A stretch of DNA of 64,000 bases from CABZJG01 sp902512685 (GCA_051201605.1 CP179201.1:930001-994000), one strand, 5' to 3'; counted from the stretch's first letter, positions 1 through 9,023 are shown. The notes: generated by a model from the sequence alone, not told the origin. Numbers and translations are program-made.

Positions 1-1
1 T

Positions 2-1219
2 GTAAAAGCTGAGGTGATTGCACCGGATGATCCGATCCCTGCGCCAAGAGAGCAAGCGGTTGTAACTGAACAAAACCCTTTAGAGCAGCGCGAGGCCGCT
101 TTGCTTTATACATCTGGAACCACCGGTTCACCAAAGGGATGTGTTCTTTCGAATACCTATTTTTTAAGCGCTGGCCGCTGGTATGCAGATCTTGGAGGGC
201 TTGCAAACCTATCGGTGGACCGCAAAGAGCGTATGATAACGCCTTTGCCTGTTTTTCATATGAACGCCATGGCATATTCCTTTATGGCGATGGTAACGGT
301 TGGTGGCTGCCTGATTACACTGGATCGGTTCCACCCCAAAACATGGTGGCCAGATGTTGCGGCCTCGGGCGCGACCTGCCTGCATTATTTGGGGATCATG
401 CCTTCCTTGCTTATGGGCTTTCCAGAGCAGGCTGTTGATCGGGCGCATCAGGTTCGATTTGGCTTTGGCGCAGGTGTCGACCCAAAGCTACAACAGAATT
501 TTGAAGCAAGATTTGGATTTCCGTTGATAGAAGCTTGGGCCATGACCGAAACAGGTGCTGGCGCCGTCATTGCCGCCTATCAAGTGGATCGGCTTGTTGG
601 TCAGGCCACAATTGGTCATCCAGAAGGCTGGGTTGAGGCCAAGATTGTTGATGATGAGGGTGCAGAAGTTCCGCCAGAGACATCTGGTGAACTTCTGGTG
701 CGAAATAAAGGCCAAGACCCCAAAGAGGGATTTTTTTCATTCTACTATAAAGACCCCGAGGCCATGTTAAAGGCTTGGAAAGATGGCTGGTTCCATACTG
801 GAGATATTGTAAGACGCGACACCGAGGGCCGGTTTTATTTTGTGGACCGCAAGAAAAATGTAATCCGCAGGTCTGGTGAGAATATAGCCGCCATAGAAGT
901 TGAAAGTGTGTTGATGCGGCATCCGGCCATAAAAGCAGCGGGGGTTGCGGCTGTGCCTGATGCCATGCGCGGCGACGAAGTATTTGCCTGTTTGCAAGTT
1001 GCTGATCCTTCGCCCAATCTGGCGCATGAGATTGCTAAGTGGGGTTTGGAAAATATGGCCTATTATAAAATCCCGGGATATATCGCTTTTGTGGATGAAC
1101 TGCCTTTGACGCCGACCCAAAAAATCCAGCGCGCCTCCCTGAAAACTCTGGCCTCTTCCCTGATCGGACATCCCGATACGATCACACTTACTCATTTGAA
1201 GAAGCGGCAGGTCATCTAA
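2..1219 (+). CDS. AMP-dependent acyl-CoA ligase, C-terminal part (5' end outside window)
   Basis: The reading frame is open from base 2, so the gene begins upstream and about 405 C-terminal codons are visible. The P-loop-like adenylation motif YTSGTTGSPKG lies near the start. It is followed by the AMD-type motif WFHTGDI, the hinge region with DRKKNVIRRSGENI, and the C-terminal catalytic lysine context PTQKIQR. These mark an ANL-superfamily acyl/aryl-CoA ligase, closest in feel to the CaiC-type ligases. The stop overlaps the next start by one base (TAATG), so it heads or lies within an operon with the thiolase-like gene. Its likely job is to activate the carboxylic acid substrate of the downstream pathway as a CoA thioester; the substrate cannot be read from the sequence. 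Confidence 0.93.
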   Translation, partial: VKAEVIAPDDPIPAPREQAVVTEQNPLEQREAALLYTSGTTGSPKGCVLSNTYFLSAGRWYADLGGLANLSVDRKERMITPLPVFHMNAMAYSFMAMVTVGGCLITLDRFHPKTWWPDVAASGATCLHYLGIMPSLLMGFPEQAVDRAHQVRFGFGAGVDPKLQQNFEARFGFPLIEAWAMTETGAGAVIAAYQVDRLVGQATIGHPEGWVEAKIVDDEGAEVPPETSGELLVRNKGQDPKEGFFSFYYKDPEAMLKAWKDGWFHTGDIVRRDTEGRFYFVDRKKNVIRRSGENIAAIEVESVLMRHPAIKAAGVAAVPDAMRGDEVFACLQVADPSPNLAHEIAKWGLENMAYYKIPGYIAFVDELPLTPTQKIQRASLKTLASSLIGHPDTITLTHLKKRQVI

Positions 1220-2394
1220 TGCAAACCCCCGCATCATACGAAGGCGTGGTTCTAACGGCACCGTTTTCAACCCCATATCAAAGATACTCGATTGAGACGG
1301 CCCATCACTGGATTGCCACTGGTCTGCGCGGGTCTTTGCAGTCTGCCAATCTTAAACCTGCTGATATTGACGGTTTTGCGGTATCATCCTTTACGCTTTT
1401 TCCAGATACCGCTGTGGGTTTGACCCAGCACCTTGGGCTTTGCCCACGTTGGCTTGATCATATTCCCATGGGTGGGGCTTCTGCAGGCATTGCTGTGCGC
1501 CGGGCTGCGCGCGCCATTCAGGCCAAAGATGCGGAAATTATTGCCTGTGTGGCCGGTGATACCAACCACATCGACAGCTTTCGCCGGTTGCTTTCAAGTT
1601 TTTCTCGCTTTGCCATGGATGCCAGTTATCCCTATGGTTACGGCGGCCCAAATGCGAGCTTTGCTCTGCTGACCGATCGATACATGACGGATCACGGTGC
1701 AACGCGTAAGGGTTTTGGCCACATTTGCATCGCCCAACGCGAAAATGCGCTGAATAACCCGCGCGCTCTGATGAAAAAGCCGCTCTCGATGGAGCAGTAT
1801 TTGAATGCGCGGCAAATCGCAGACCCAATTGCCCTGTTCGACTGCGTGATGCCGTGCGCAGGCGCGGAAGCCTTTCTTGTCATGTCAGAAGACAGAGCCA
1901 TCAAATTGGGTTTGCCCTATGCAAGGCTTTGTGCCGCCATAGAACGCCACAATGCCCATTCAGATGATCCTGTCCAGCTGCGGGGGGGATGGACTATTGA
2001 CGTAAATACGCTTTGGGAACAAGCTGGGCTGGACCCAAAGAGCATGGATCTGGTGCAAACTTACGATGACTATCCGGTGATTTCGGTGATGCAGATAGAA
2101 GACCTTGGGTTTTGTGCCAAAGGAGAAGGAGTTGCCTTTCTGGAACAGCGAAACCTCACCACCAAAGGCGATTTTCCACTCAATACATCCGGTGGGCAGC
2201 TGTCGGCCGGGCAAGCGGGCGCGGCAGGCGGGTTCATCGGGATGGTTGAGGCCATTCGGCAGGTGACGGGGCAAGCGGAGGAAACGCAGGTGAAAGAGGC
2301 CAAACATGCTTTGGTGTCAGGATTTGGCATGATCAACTTTGATCGCGGGCTCTGCACCAGCGCAACAGTACTTTCCGAAGGGGTACGGCTATGA
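1219..2394 (+). CDS. Thiolase-like protein lacking thiolase catalytic residues (candidate Ltp2-type aldolase subunit)
   Basis: This 391-residue protein has the thiolase/SCP-x fold pattern. Where thiolases carry the nucleophilic Cys, this one reads MGGASAG (residues 84-90) with Ala. Where they carry the GHP histidine, it reads SAGQAGAAGG, with Gln332. True Claisen thiolysis is therefore unlikely. Family knowledge: thiolase-like proteins without these residues, partnered with a DUF35 protein, form CoA-ester retro-aldolases in steroid side-chain degradation (Ltp2 with the ChsH2 DUF35 domain). The next gene encodes a DUF35 domain and overlaps by four bases (ATGA), which supports such a complex. 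A carbon-carbon bond-cleaving aldolase role is an inference; a non-catalytic or different acyltransferase role remains possible. Confidence 0.85.
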   Translation: MQTPASYEGVVLTAPFSTPYQRYSIETAHHWIATGLRGSLQSANLKPADIDGFAVSSFTLFPDTAVGLTQHLGLCPRWLDHIPMGGASAGIAVRRAARAIQAKDAEIIACVAGDTNHIDSFRRLLSSFSRFAMDASYPYGYGGPNASFALLTDRYMTDHGATRKGFGHICIAQRENALNNPRALMKKPLSMEQYLNARQIADPIALFDCVMPCAGAEAFLVMSEDRAIKLGLPYARLCAAIERHNAHSDDPVQLRGGWTIDVNTLWEQAGLDPKSMDLVQTYDDYPVISVMQIEDLGFCAKGEGVAFLEQRNLTTKGDFPLNTSGGQLSAGQAGAAGGFIGMVEAIRQVTGQAEETQVKEAKHALVSGFGMINFDRGLCTSATVLSEGVRL

Positions 2395-3644
2395 CGGACC
2401 GATTGCCTGCACCCTCAAAGAAGAACCCGCAAAAACGATCCATTTCCCCGACCCAGCCGCCACAAATGCGGTCTCGCGCGGCTCTTTTTCTAACGGCGGC
2501 CGCAGCTGAGGGACGCTTTGCCCTTCAAAGCTGTGCCGAGTGCGGTGTGATACAATACCCCCCCCGGGATGCTTGCTCGTCGTGTCTGTCGACTGATTTA
2601 CTGTGGCAGGATTCACCAAGAGGCGGGCGCCTAATTGCCGAAAGTACAATTCGAACCTCTCCGAATGTCTATTTTCGCGAACGAATGCCGTGGCGCGTGG
2701 GCACCATTCAATTGGATGTCGGTCCCACCATTTTAGCCCATATCCACACTGATGTAACCCGTCTTGCCCGGGTGGTCATTGAGGCCCGGCTTGACAGATC
2801 AGGGCAGGGCGTACTTGTCGCTCTGCCAGAGGTCGCAACCCCAAACATGGAGGATGAAGCGCTCATGCGGACGCTTTCTGCTGATCCTAAACACCGGCGA
2901 ATACTTATCACTGATGCCCGAAGTTATCATGCGCCGAACTTAGCCAGAGCCCTCAAAGAGGCAGGGGCTGCGTTAATATTTGCGGGCGAACCAGAAGGCT
3001 GGCTCCCTTACCCAGGCCGGGAGCTTTTGCTCAAAGAAGGTGTTGAAACTTTGCCGATGGATGTGACGGACACAGTTTCGGTGAAAAAAATCGCGGGCGA
3101 AATTGGCGGCAAAACCGATATTTTGATAAATACAGCGCAGTTTTTGCGGCCCGGCGGCGTTTTAGAACGTCGTGATACAGAATTTGCGCGCACTGAATTG
3201 GAAGTGAATTACCTTGGCCTGATGCGTTTGGCACAGGCGTTTGGCCCGGCGATGGGCTCCCGGGCTTCCGATGGTGTCAACTCTGCCGTTGCATGGGTGA
3301 ATTTACTATCCGTTGGCGCCCTGTCAAACGCCCAGCCCTTCGGCGCCTTTTCGGCAAGTCAAGCGGGCGCATATTCGCTTTCACAATCGATGCGGGCAGA
3401 ATTTAGCCCAACCGGGATCAGAGTAATGAATGTCTTTCATGGCCCAACAGAGGAGGACTGGTATCAACCCCTGCCACCACCGCGCGTGACATCTGCGGCT
3501 TTGTCGCGTTCTATTGTCGAGGGTTTGCAAAAAGGGCTTGAGGATGTCTGGTGCGGTGACATCGCGCGCGATGTGCGGGACCGCTTTCGAAGGGATCCCA
3601 AGGTGCTTGAACGGGAAATGATATTGGCGGGGGATGCGTCATGA
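2391..3644 (+). CDS. DUF35 zinc-ribbon/OB-fold protein fused to a degenerate SDR-like domain
   Basis: This 417-residue two-domain protein has a rubredoxin-like zinc ribbon at residues 48-65 (Cys48, Cys51, Cys62, Cys65, CxxC-x10-CxxC) and an OB-fold stretch to about residue 150. This is the DUF35 architecture of proteins that partner thiolase-like enzymes. Residues about 168-400 resemble a short-chain dehydrogenase, but the glycine-rich nucleotide motif is missing (ILITDARSYHAPN). The Ser-Tyr-Lys triad is reduced to Ser307, Phe320 and Gln324 (FSASQ in place of YxxxK). The SDR half is thus probably structural rather than redox active. The ATGA overlaps on both sides indicate translational coupling. 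The fusion of these two modules is unusual. Confidence 0.85.
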   Translation: MTDRLPAPSKKNPQKRSISPTQPPQMRSRAALFLTAAAAEGRFALQSCAECGVIQYPPRDACSSCLSTDLLWQDSPRGGRLIAESTIRTSPNVYFRERMPWRVGTIQLDVGPTILAHIHTDVTRLARVVIEARLDRSGQGVLVALPEVATPNMEDEALMRTLSADPKHRRILITDARSYHAPNLARALKEAGAALIFAGEPEGWLPYPGRELLLKEGVETLPMDVTDTVSVKKIAGEIGGKTDILINTAQFLRPGGVLERRDTEFARTELEVNYLGLMRLAQAFGPAMGSRASDGVNSAVAWVNLLSVGALSNAQPFGAFSASQAGAYSLSQSMRAEFSPTGIRVMNVFHGPTEEDWYQPLPPPRVTSAALSRSIVEGLQKGLEDVWCGDIARDVRDRFRRDPKVLEREMILAGDAS

Positions 3645-4420
3645 CAACGCTTACAACGCTTGCAACGGCAATAGCCAGTGGAACAGTTCGGGTGATTGAT
3701 CTTACGCATACTCTTGATCCGAATTTTCCGGTTATGATCCTGCCGCCTGAGTTTGGTCAATGCGCCCGCTTTAGAATGGAAGAAGTCAGCGCGTATGATG
3801 AGCGCGGTCCGGCGTGGAAATGGCATAATCTATCTATGTCAGAGCATACCGGAACCCACTTTGATGCGCCCTCGCACTGGATTTCAGGCCGTGATATTCC
3901 AAATGGAGCGGTTGATGAAATTGATGTGAAAAACTTTATTGGACCTGTCTGCGTTATTGATTGCTCGCAAGGGGCCAAAAGCGATGATGATTTCGAACTA
4001 ACAGTGTCCATTATCCAAGAGTGGGAAGCTGAGCACGGTCAAATTCCAAAGGATGCCTGGGTTTTAATGCGCACCGATTGGTCGCATAAACGCGGCGCAG
4101 AGTATTTAAATATGCGCGAAGACGGCGCGCATTCACCCGGCCCCACACCCGAGGCTATTCAATTTTTGATTGATCAGCGTGATATCCGCGGGTTTGGAAC
4201 AGAGACTGTGGGTACCGATGCCGGACAAGGCAGCCATTATTCGCCGCCCTATCCGGCGCATTTCTATCTGCATGGGGCTGGCAAATTTGGCCTGCAATGT
4301 TTGAACAGCCTTGATCAGCTTCCCCCGGTTGGCGCGATCTTGATGGCCGCGCCGCTGAAAGTGAAAAATGGCACTGGAAGCCCTCTTAGGGTTTTGGCAC
4401 TGATTGAGGAAACCCCATGA
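3641..4420 (+). CDS. Cyclase-family metal-dependent hydrolase (kynurenine formamidase-like)
   Basis: This 259-residue protein belongs to the cyclase/KynB family. The hallmark metal-binding motif SEHTGTHFDAPSHW is present, with His69, His73, Asp75 and His79. Members hydrolyse amide, ester or lactone-like bonds, sometimes C-C bonds of activated ring-cleavage products. The start overlaps the preceding stop (ATGA) and the end overlaps the next SDR start in the same way, so it belongs to the catabolic operon. Its C-terminal third (GTDAG, SPPYPAH, LDQLPP, GAILMAAPLK, KNGTGSP) is strikingly like the cyclase half of the fusion encoded at 38894-40900, so the two are paralogues. The substrate is unknown; hydrolysis of a pathway intermediate is an inference. 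Confidence 0.9.
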   Translation: MTTLTTLATAIASGTVRVIDLTHTLDPNFPVMILPPEFGQCARFRMEEVSAYDERGPAWKWHNLSMSEHTGTHFDAPSHWISGRDIPNGAVDEIDVKNFIGPVCVIDCSQGAKSDDDFELTVSIIQEWEAEHGQIPKDAWVLMRTDWSHKRGAEYLNMREDGAHSPGPTPEAIQFLIDQRDIRGFGTETVGTDAGQGSHYSPPYPAHFYLHGAGKFGLQCLNSLDQLPPVGAILMAAPLKVKNGTGSPLRVLALIEETP

Positions 4421-5139
4421 GCTATACCGCAGTGATTACAGGAGGCAGCAAGGGGATTGGTGCAGATATAGCGCAAGCCCTTTTAGAACGTGAATATACG
4501 GTGGTCTCAGTGGCACGGCACGACCCTGATATATGCCACCCAAATTTGCATTCCTATTGCACAGATTTACTGGACAAGGATGCTGTTTCTGAAGTGGCCG
4601 CGCAGATTGCAAATGACCACAAGGTAACGCATTTGATCCATAATGCCGGCTTGATCTGGCCGAATTTGATAGAAGAGGCCAAACCAGAGGAAATAGCTGG
4701 TTTAAGCCAGCTTCACTTAGGGTCAGCCCTGACCCTTGCCAAAGCCTTTCTTCCTTTCATGAAGGCATCCCAATTCGGGCGCATCCTCTTTAACGGATCT
4801 CGCGCTGGGTTGGGCGCGCCAACGCGCACAGCCTATAGTGCGACCAAGGCAGGGATGATTGGTATGGCCCGCACGTGGGCTTTGGAACTTGCACCAGACG
4901 GTATCACGGTCAATGTGATCGCGCCCGGTCCAATCCTGACAGATAATTTCTGGGGGATTGTTGAAAAAGACAGCGAACAGCAAGACGCTCTAGCCAAACG
5001 CATCCCCGTTGGACGCCTTGGGACGGTCGATGATATCACCCGCGCGTTTTTATTTTTTTGCGATCCTGAAAACAGCTTTATAACCGGGCAGACGCTTTAT
5101 GTTTGCGGTGGCGCAAGCATTGGATCGCTTCAGATTTAA
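4417..5139 (+). CDS. Short-chain dehydrogenase/reductase
   Basis: This classical SDR of 240 residues has the cofactor motif TGGSKGIG at residues 8-15. It also has an intact Ser-Tyr-Lys set (GSRAGLGAPTRTAYSATKAG) and the FabG-like tail GQTLYVCGG. Its start overlaps the cyclase stop by four bases. It is probably an NAD(P)-dependent alcohol dehydrogenase or ketoreductase acting on a CoA-bound hydroxy or keto intermediate. Unlike the SDR half of the fusion two genes upstream, all catalytic residues are present, so this one likely supplies the redox step of the pathway. The specificity is not visible. Confidence 0.92.
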   Translation: MSYTAVITGGSKGIGADIAQALLEREYTVVSVARHDPDICHPNLHSYCTDLLDKDAVSEVAAQIANDHKVTHLIHNAGLIWPNLIEEAKPEEIAGLSQLHLGSALTLAKAFLPFMKASQFGRILFNGSRAGLGAPTRTAYSATKAGMIGMARTWALELAPDGITVNVIAPGPILTDNFWGIVEKDSEQQDALAKRIPVGRLGTVDDITRAFLFFCDPENSFITGQTLYVCGGASIGSLQI

Positions 5140-5293
5140 TCCGCAGCCAAGATAAAGATATTAGAAATCGTGATTGCAAGCTGTAAAGAGTTTTGCTGCT
5201 TAGGCTCTTGGGTAAATTTGCGCCTACAGCATTTTTTATTTATGGTCACTTGAAATGAAATTGGTGCGTTGAAGGAGTGTCAGAGTTGAAGTC
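5140..5293 (+). other. Intergenic region inside the catabolic cluster
   Basis: These 154 bases separate the ligase-to-SDR operon from the MaoC genes. A purine-rich GAAGGAG lies at 5271-5277, about 16 bases before the MaoC start, too far for an ideal ribosome binding site. No clear terminator hairpin or strong promoter hexamers were found, so it may carry a weak internal promoter. Confidence 0.3.
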
Positions 5294-5767
5294 ATGAGCA
5301 AAATTAAACGCCCCATTTGTTGGGAAGATGTCACCACCCCAAGTATGATCGTGTCGGGCAAAAAAATAGTGTCAGCGGCAGAAATCAAGCAATTTGGTAT
5401 GAATTTTGACCCTCAACCCTATCACTTGGATAGAGATGCGGCGAAGACCTCAATCTTTGGGGGGCTATGCGCCAGTGGTTGGCATGTCTGTGCCATTATG
5501 ATGCGTTTGCTCAGTGATAAGCTGACCAGTGAGGGCATCCAATTTATCGGCAATGATGAAATTCCCAAGTTGAAGTGGATTGAACCTGTCTTTGAGGATG
5601 ACAGCGTTTATGCCGAAATTCATCTTAAAGAAAAGCAACGTGATCCCTCAAACGTGGATTTCGGGATCATTTCTGCCGATATTGCGGTCAAAAACCAGCG
5701 TGAGTCAGATGTTATGGTTCTGAGCGCAGAGCTTCTTGTCAAAGCGAGGCAACACCATGACGCGTGA
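5294..5767 (+). CDS. MaoC-like hotdog dehydratase, catalytic-type subunit
   Basis: This 157-residue single hotdog domain of the MaoC/(R)-hydratase type keeps the catalytic Asp/His arrangement as FDPQPYHLD, followed by FGGLCASGWHVC of the substrate pocket. The family hydrates enoyl-CoA thioesters or dehydrates 3-hydroxyacyl-CoA. The next gene overlaps it by 11 bases and encodes a second MaoC-like protein that lacks the Asp. The pair may form a heteromeric hydratase with one active and one supporting subunit, as known for some steroid side-chain MaoC pairs; this is an inference. It acts in the cytoplasm, probably before the aldolase-like step. Confidence 0.88.
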   Translation: MSKIKRPICWEDVTTPSMIVSGKKIVSAAEIKQFGMNFDPQPYHLDRDAAKTSIFGGLCASGWHVCAIMMRLLSDKLTSEGIQFIGNDEIPKLKWIEPVFEDDSVYAEIHLKEKQRDPSNVDFGIISADIAVKNQRESDVMVLSAELLVKARQHHDA

Positions 5768-6248
5768 CACCACATTTATTCGAAGCAGGTGGTTTGAAGA
5801 TATTCCAATCGGCGAATTTCACGTCTTTGGAACCCATACATTTAGCGAAAAAGAAATGGTCGAATTTGGCACTCTTTATGCCCCGCAAGTTCACCATACT
5901 GACCCCGAAAAAGCACTTGAAACACGCTATCGGGGGTTGGTCGCATCGAATTGGCACATTTGCGCGACTTGGATGCGCCTGATGGTCAACTATATGGAAA
6001 AATACGCTCTCGGAGTGGAAGACGGCCGCAGAAATGGAGCGGGCCTAGGCTTTGAAGGGCTTAAGATTTTGCGTCCGGTTCGGCCCGGTCATACGTTAAC
6101 GTTCTCGCATGAGATCATTGCCAAGCCAGACAAGGTTATTCGCGGCAAATGGGGAATAATTCGCAGCCGAAATGAAGCCATTAATCATAAAGACGAGCTG
6201 GTGTTCCATGCGCTAATCGATATTCTGGCCCAACGTAAGCCGGATTAG
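5757..6248 (+). CDS. MaoC-like hotdog protein, partner subunit with altered active site
   Basis: The start was placed at the ATG at 5757, which overlaps the upstream stop by 11 bases and has a GCGAGG ribosome binding site just before it; the frame is open 21 bases further upstream. The 163-residue product is a hotdog protein. The motif that reads FDPQPYHLD in its neighbour reads YAPQVHHTD here, so the catalytic Asp is Ala while the His is kept. It also shares the pocket motif VASNWHICA. This asymmetry with the preceding MaoC protein suggests a heteromeric enzyme. Independent activity on another thioester cannot be excluded. Confidence 0.87.
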   Translation: MTRDTTFIRSRWFEDIPIGEFHVFGTHTFSEKEMVEFGTLYAPQVHHTDPEKALETRYRGLVASNWHICATWMRLMVNYMEKYALGVEDGRRNGAGLGFEGLKILRPVRPGHTLTFSHEIIAKPDKVIRGKWGIIRSRNEAINHKDELVFHALIDILAQRKPD

Positions 6249-6443
6249 AAAATTGAAATAAGATATAGCGTTAATCAGTATCTGACCTGACAAAGCCTGG
6301 CAATATTGTGGAAAAATGGTGATGATTAAGCCAGACAGCTTATAGCTGCAACTTTGTTGTTCACAATGCGGACTCTCTTGAAAAACCGCTGTAATCAGGG
6401 TGGTGGAAAATGTTTCAACACCTATGAAAGGCAAGGGTTTCTA

Positions 6444-7406
6444 ATGATCACCGCATTATCTTATCTTGGGGTCAGGTCAGACAAGACAGATGACTGGCGT
6501 GCGTTTGCCGGATTAAACCTTGGGATGCAAGTTCTGGACCGCGGCGGTAAGAACACAGCGTTTCGGATGGATAATCAAGCGCAGCGACTGATCGTTTCTG
6601 ATGAACCCGGTGACACGCTTGCCTATTTGGGCTGGGAAGTGGCGCAAAAGGAAGATATGGATATCTTAGCGGCCAAGCTCGAAGCTGCGGGCCATAAGGT
6701 TGTCCAAGCCAATAAAGCGCTGGCAAATCGTCGGTATGTCGAAGATCTCATCTACTGTCACGATCCCGCCGGTAACCGAATTGAGTTCGTTTGGAATCCG
6801 GTCAAAGTGGCGGATCCATTTGTGCCTGGGCGGCCAATTGACGGATTTAAAACTGGACCTTATGGCATGGGACATGCGGTTTTGCACGTTTCAAACCCTG
6901 AGCCGCTGGTCGATTTTTACCGAAATGTTTTAGGTTTTCACCTGAGTGATTACGGCCTGAAGCCGGTTCCATTATATTTTTTCCATGTCAATGGGCGCCA
7001 CCACAGCTTTGCGATTGTTGGATCGGGAAAAGCAGGGTTTCACCATTTTATGGTGGAATATGAAAATTTGGACGATCTTGGGCAAGGGTATGACCTGGCG
7101 CAGCTTAAAGAGGGCAATATTGCCTATACGCTCGGTCGGCATACCAATGATTATATGACCAGCTTTTATGCCAATACGCCTTCTGGATTTTTTGTCGAAA
7201 GCGGCTGGGGTGGCCGGGTGATTGAGCCCTCTACATGGACGCCGCATGAAACCAACGTCGGCCCCAGTTTCTGGGGGCATGAGCGGTTATATCTTGATGA
7301 GGATGAGCGCGCCAAATTTCGTGAAATGCGATTGGATATCGCATCAAAAGGCATCAAAGCACCGCATTTGATTAATTGCCCGTGGCTTTATAGCCAATAT
7401 ACTTGA
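6444..7406 (+). CDS. Type I extradiol ring-cleavage dioxygenase (VOC superfamily)
   Basis: The start at 6444 (ATGATCACC) is preferred to the open frame from 6354, because AAGGCAAGGG precedes it and the domain begins there. The 320-residue product has two VOC modules, as in BphC/catechol 2,3-dioxygenases. The second carries the Fe(II) ligands: His in GMGHAVLH, His in GFHHFMVE and Glu in GFFVESGWGG. The C-terminal segment continues with WTPHETNVG and FWGHERLY. The family opens catechol-type rings next to the two hydroxyls. It sits nine bases before a flavin hydroxylase, a typical hydroxylation-then-cleavage pairing, so the pathway substrate is probably aromatic. The actual catechol is unknown. 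Confidence 0.9.
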   Translation: MITALSYLGVRSDKTDDWRAFAGLNLGMQVLDRGGKNTAFRMDNQAQRLIVSDEPGDTLAYLGWEVAQKEDMDILAAKLEAAGHKVVQANKALANRRYVEDLIYCHDPAGNRIEFVWNPVKVADPFVPGRPIDGFKTGPYGMGHAVLHVSNPEPLVDFYRNVLGFHLSDYGLKPVPLYFFHVNGRHHSFAIVGSGKAGFHHFMVEYENLDDLGQGYDLAQLKEGNIAYTLGRHTNDYMTSFYANTPSGFFVESGWGGRVIEPSTWTPHETNVGPSFWGHERLYLDEDERAKFREMRLDIASKGIKAPHLINCPWLYSQYT

Positions 7407-7415
7407 GTGTGATCC

Positions 7416-8888
7416 ATGCCCGACAAGACCATTTTTGATATTGCTGTTGTGGGCTATGGTCCAACCGGTGCGACGCTTGCCAGTTTGCTGGTGCGTGAGG
7501 GACTAAGCGTTCTGGTGATCGAGCGTGAAAATGATGTCTATGATCTTCCGCGCGCTGTGCATTTTGACGACGAAACAATGCGCGTGTTTCAAGCTGTGGG
7601 TATCGCCGATGATCTGGTGAAGTTTTTGCATATAAATCCGGGTATGCGCTTTGTGGATGATCAAGATAATCTGCTGCTTGATTGGCCCCGTGATCCGGAT
7701 ATTACCGCGCAGGGGTGGAATGCAAGTTACCGTTTTCACCAGCCTGATCTGGAAAAACTGTTAAGGGCCTATCTGGAAAACTGTGGCAATGTTCAAATTG
7801 TAAAGAATTGCGAACTGAGAAAAGCAGCCGAAGTTGAAGAGCACGTTATTTTGGGCTGCAAAGAGCATCCAACGGGGTCCTTAATTGAATTTAAAGCACG
7901 CTATGTCGTCGGGTGCGATGGTGCCAATTCGATCATTCGAAAAACCATTGGTGGTGGATTGAATGATCTAGGCTTTCGAGAGCGTTGGCTTGTACTTGAT
8001 TTGCTGCTCAACAAGCCAAGACCGGATTTGGGCGATCATACGATTCAATTCTGCAACCCCAAGCGGCCAATGACCTACTGCAGAGGTCCCAAAAACAGGC
8101 GCCGGTGGGAAATAACGATGCTTGAAGGAGAAAGTGCCGAGGATATGGTGCGGCCAGAGCGGGTCTGGGACCTTTTATCGCGTTGGATCACGCCTGAGGA
8201 CGCCAGGCTTGAACGCAATGCCGTATACACATTCCGTTCTGCTATAGCCTATAAATGGCGAAAGGGACGCCTGTTGATTGCTGGTGATGCGGCGCATCTT
8301 ACGCCTCCGTTTATGGGCCAAGGCATGTGTGCGGGTGTCCGAGATGCCTCTAACCTTGCTTGGAAACTTGCTGCGGTTGTTCAAGACCGGGCCGGTGATG
8401 CGCTTTTGGATAGTTATCAGATTGAGCGTGCACCTCATGCGCTTGCGTATGTTGAAACTGCGATGCTGTTGGGCGGTTTGATAAATTCAATGGACCACCA
8501 GCGCGCTTCGCAATTTGAGGAAGATGAGAGCCAAGGCCAAGCCAGCATGAAGTCAATCCAACCCAAGCTAGGCCAAAGCGATTTGGTGATGTCACAACCT
8601 GAAAATCCCGATGACCCGGTTGGTCGTCCTTTTGCGCAACCTCGGCTTGGGGCCGGGGACATGCTTTTAGATGATATGGCGGGTTATCGACACGTGATCA
8701 TCTCGCAGCGCCCACCAAAGCGGCAGGCCTCGTCTGATATAATCTGTCTTGCAGCGCAAGATTACCCCCCTTTGGCCCAGCTGCTTGACCAGCTAAAGAC
8801 GGGGGCGGTTTGGGTGCGACCGGATCGCTATATTGGGGCGGTGGCGGCAGATGCAGATGCGCTTTTTGAACAAATGCACTTGAATTGA
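7416..8888 (+). CDS. FAD-dependent aromatic monooxygenase (MhpA-like)
   Basis: This 490-residue class A flavoprotein monooxygenase has the dinucleotide motif GYGPTGATLASLL at residues 12-24 with the acidic end VIER. It also has the DG motif GCDGANSIIRK and the GD motif LLIAGDAAHLTPPFMGQG. The sequence pattern is that of 3-(3-hydroxyphenyl)propionate hydroxylase and relatives; it is somewhat shorter than MhpA, ending soon after the thioredoxin-like tail region. It would ortho-hydroxylate a phenol to give the catechol opened by the adjacent extradiol dioxygenase. No transmembrane or signal sequence is seen. The substrate assignment is inference from the gene pair. Confidence 0.9.
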   Translation: MPDKTIFDIAVVGYGPTGATLASLLVREGLSVLVIERENDVYDLPRAVHFDDETMRVFQAVGIADDLVKFLHINPGMRFVDDQDNLLLDWPRDPDITAQGWNASYRFHQPDLEKLLRAYLENCGNVQIVKNCELRKAAEVEEHVILGCKEHPTGSLIEFKARYVVGCDGANSIIRKTIGGGLNDLGFRERWLVLDLLLNKPRPDLGDHTIQFCNPKRPMTYCRGPKNRRRWEITMLEGESAEDMVRPERVWDLLSRWITPEDARLERNAVYTFRSAIAYKWRKGRLLIAGDAAHLTPPFMGQGMCAGVRDASNLAWKLAAVVQDRAGDALLDSYQIERAPHALAYVETAMLLGGLINSMDHQRASQFEEDESQGQASMKSIQPKLGQSDLVMSQPENPDDPVGRPFAQPRLGAGDMLLDDMAGYRHVIISQRPPKRQASSDIICLAAQDYPPLAQLLDQLKTGAVWVRPDRYIGAVAADADALFEQMHLN

Positions 8889-9023
8889 CCCGATGGAAGT
8901 AAATTTGCAGCCGGTGCCAATTTGGTTCTAAAATGGGGGTGCTATGACACAACCATATCTTGCTAAGCATAATTATCGATTTTGAAAAAATTTGCTTTTA
9001 ATAGTCAATCTATTTTGCCAGCA

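Noticed and set aside
6354..6443. N-terminal extension of the extradiol dioxygenase
   Set aside because: The added 30 residues are low-quality and the VOC domain begins at the ATG at 6444, preceded by a purine-rich site.
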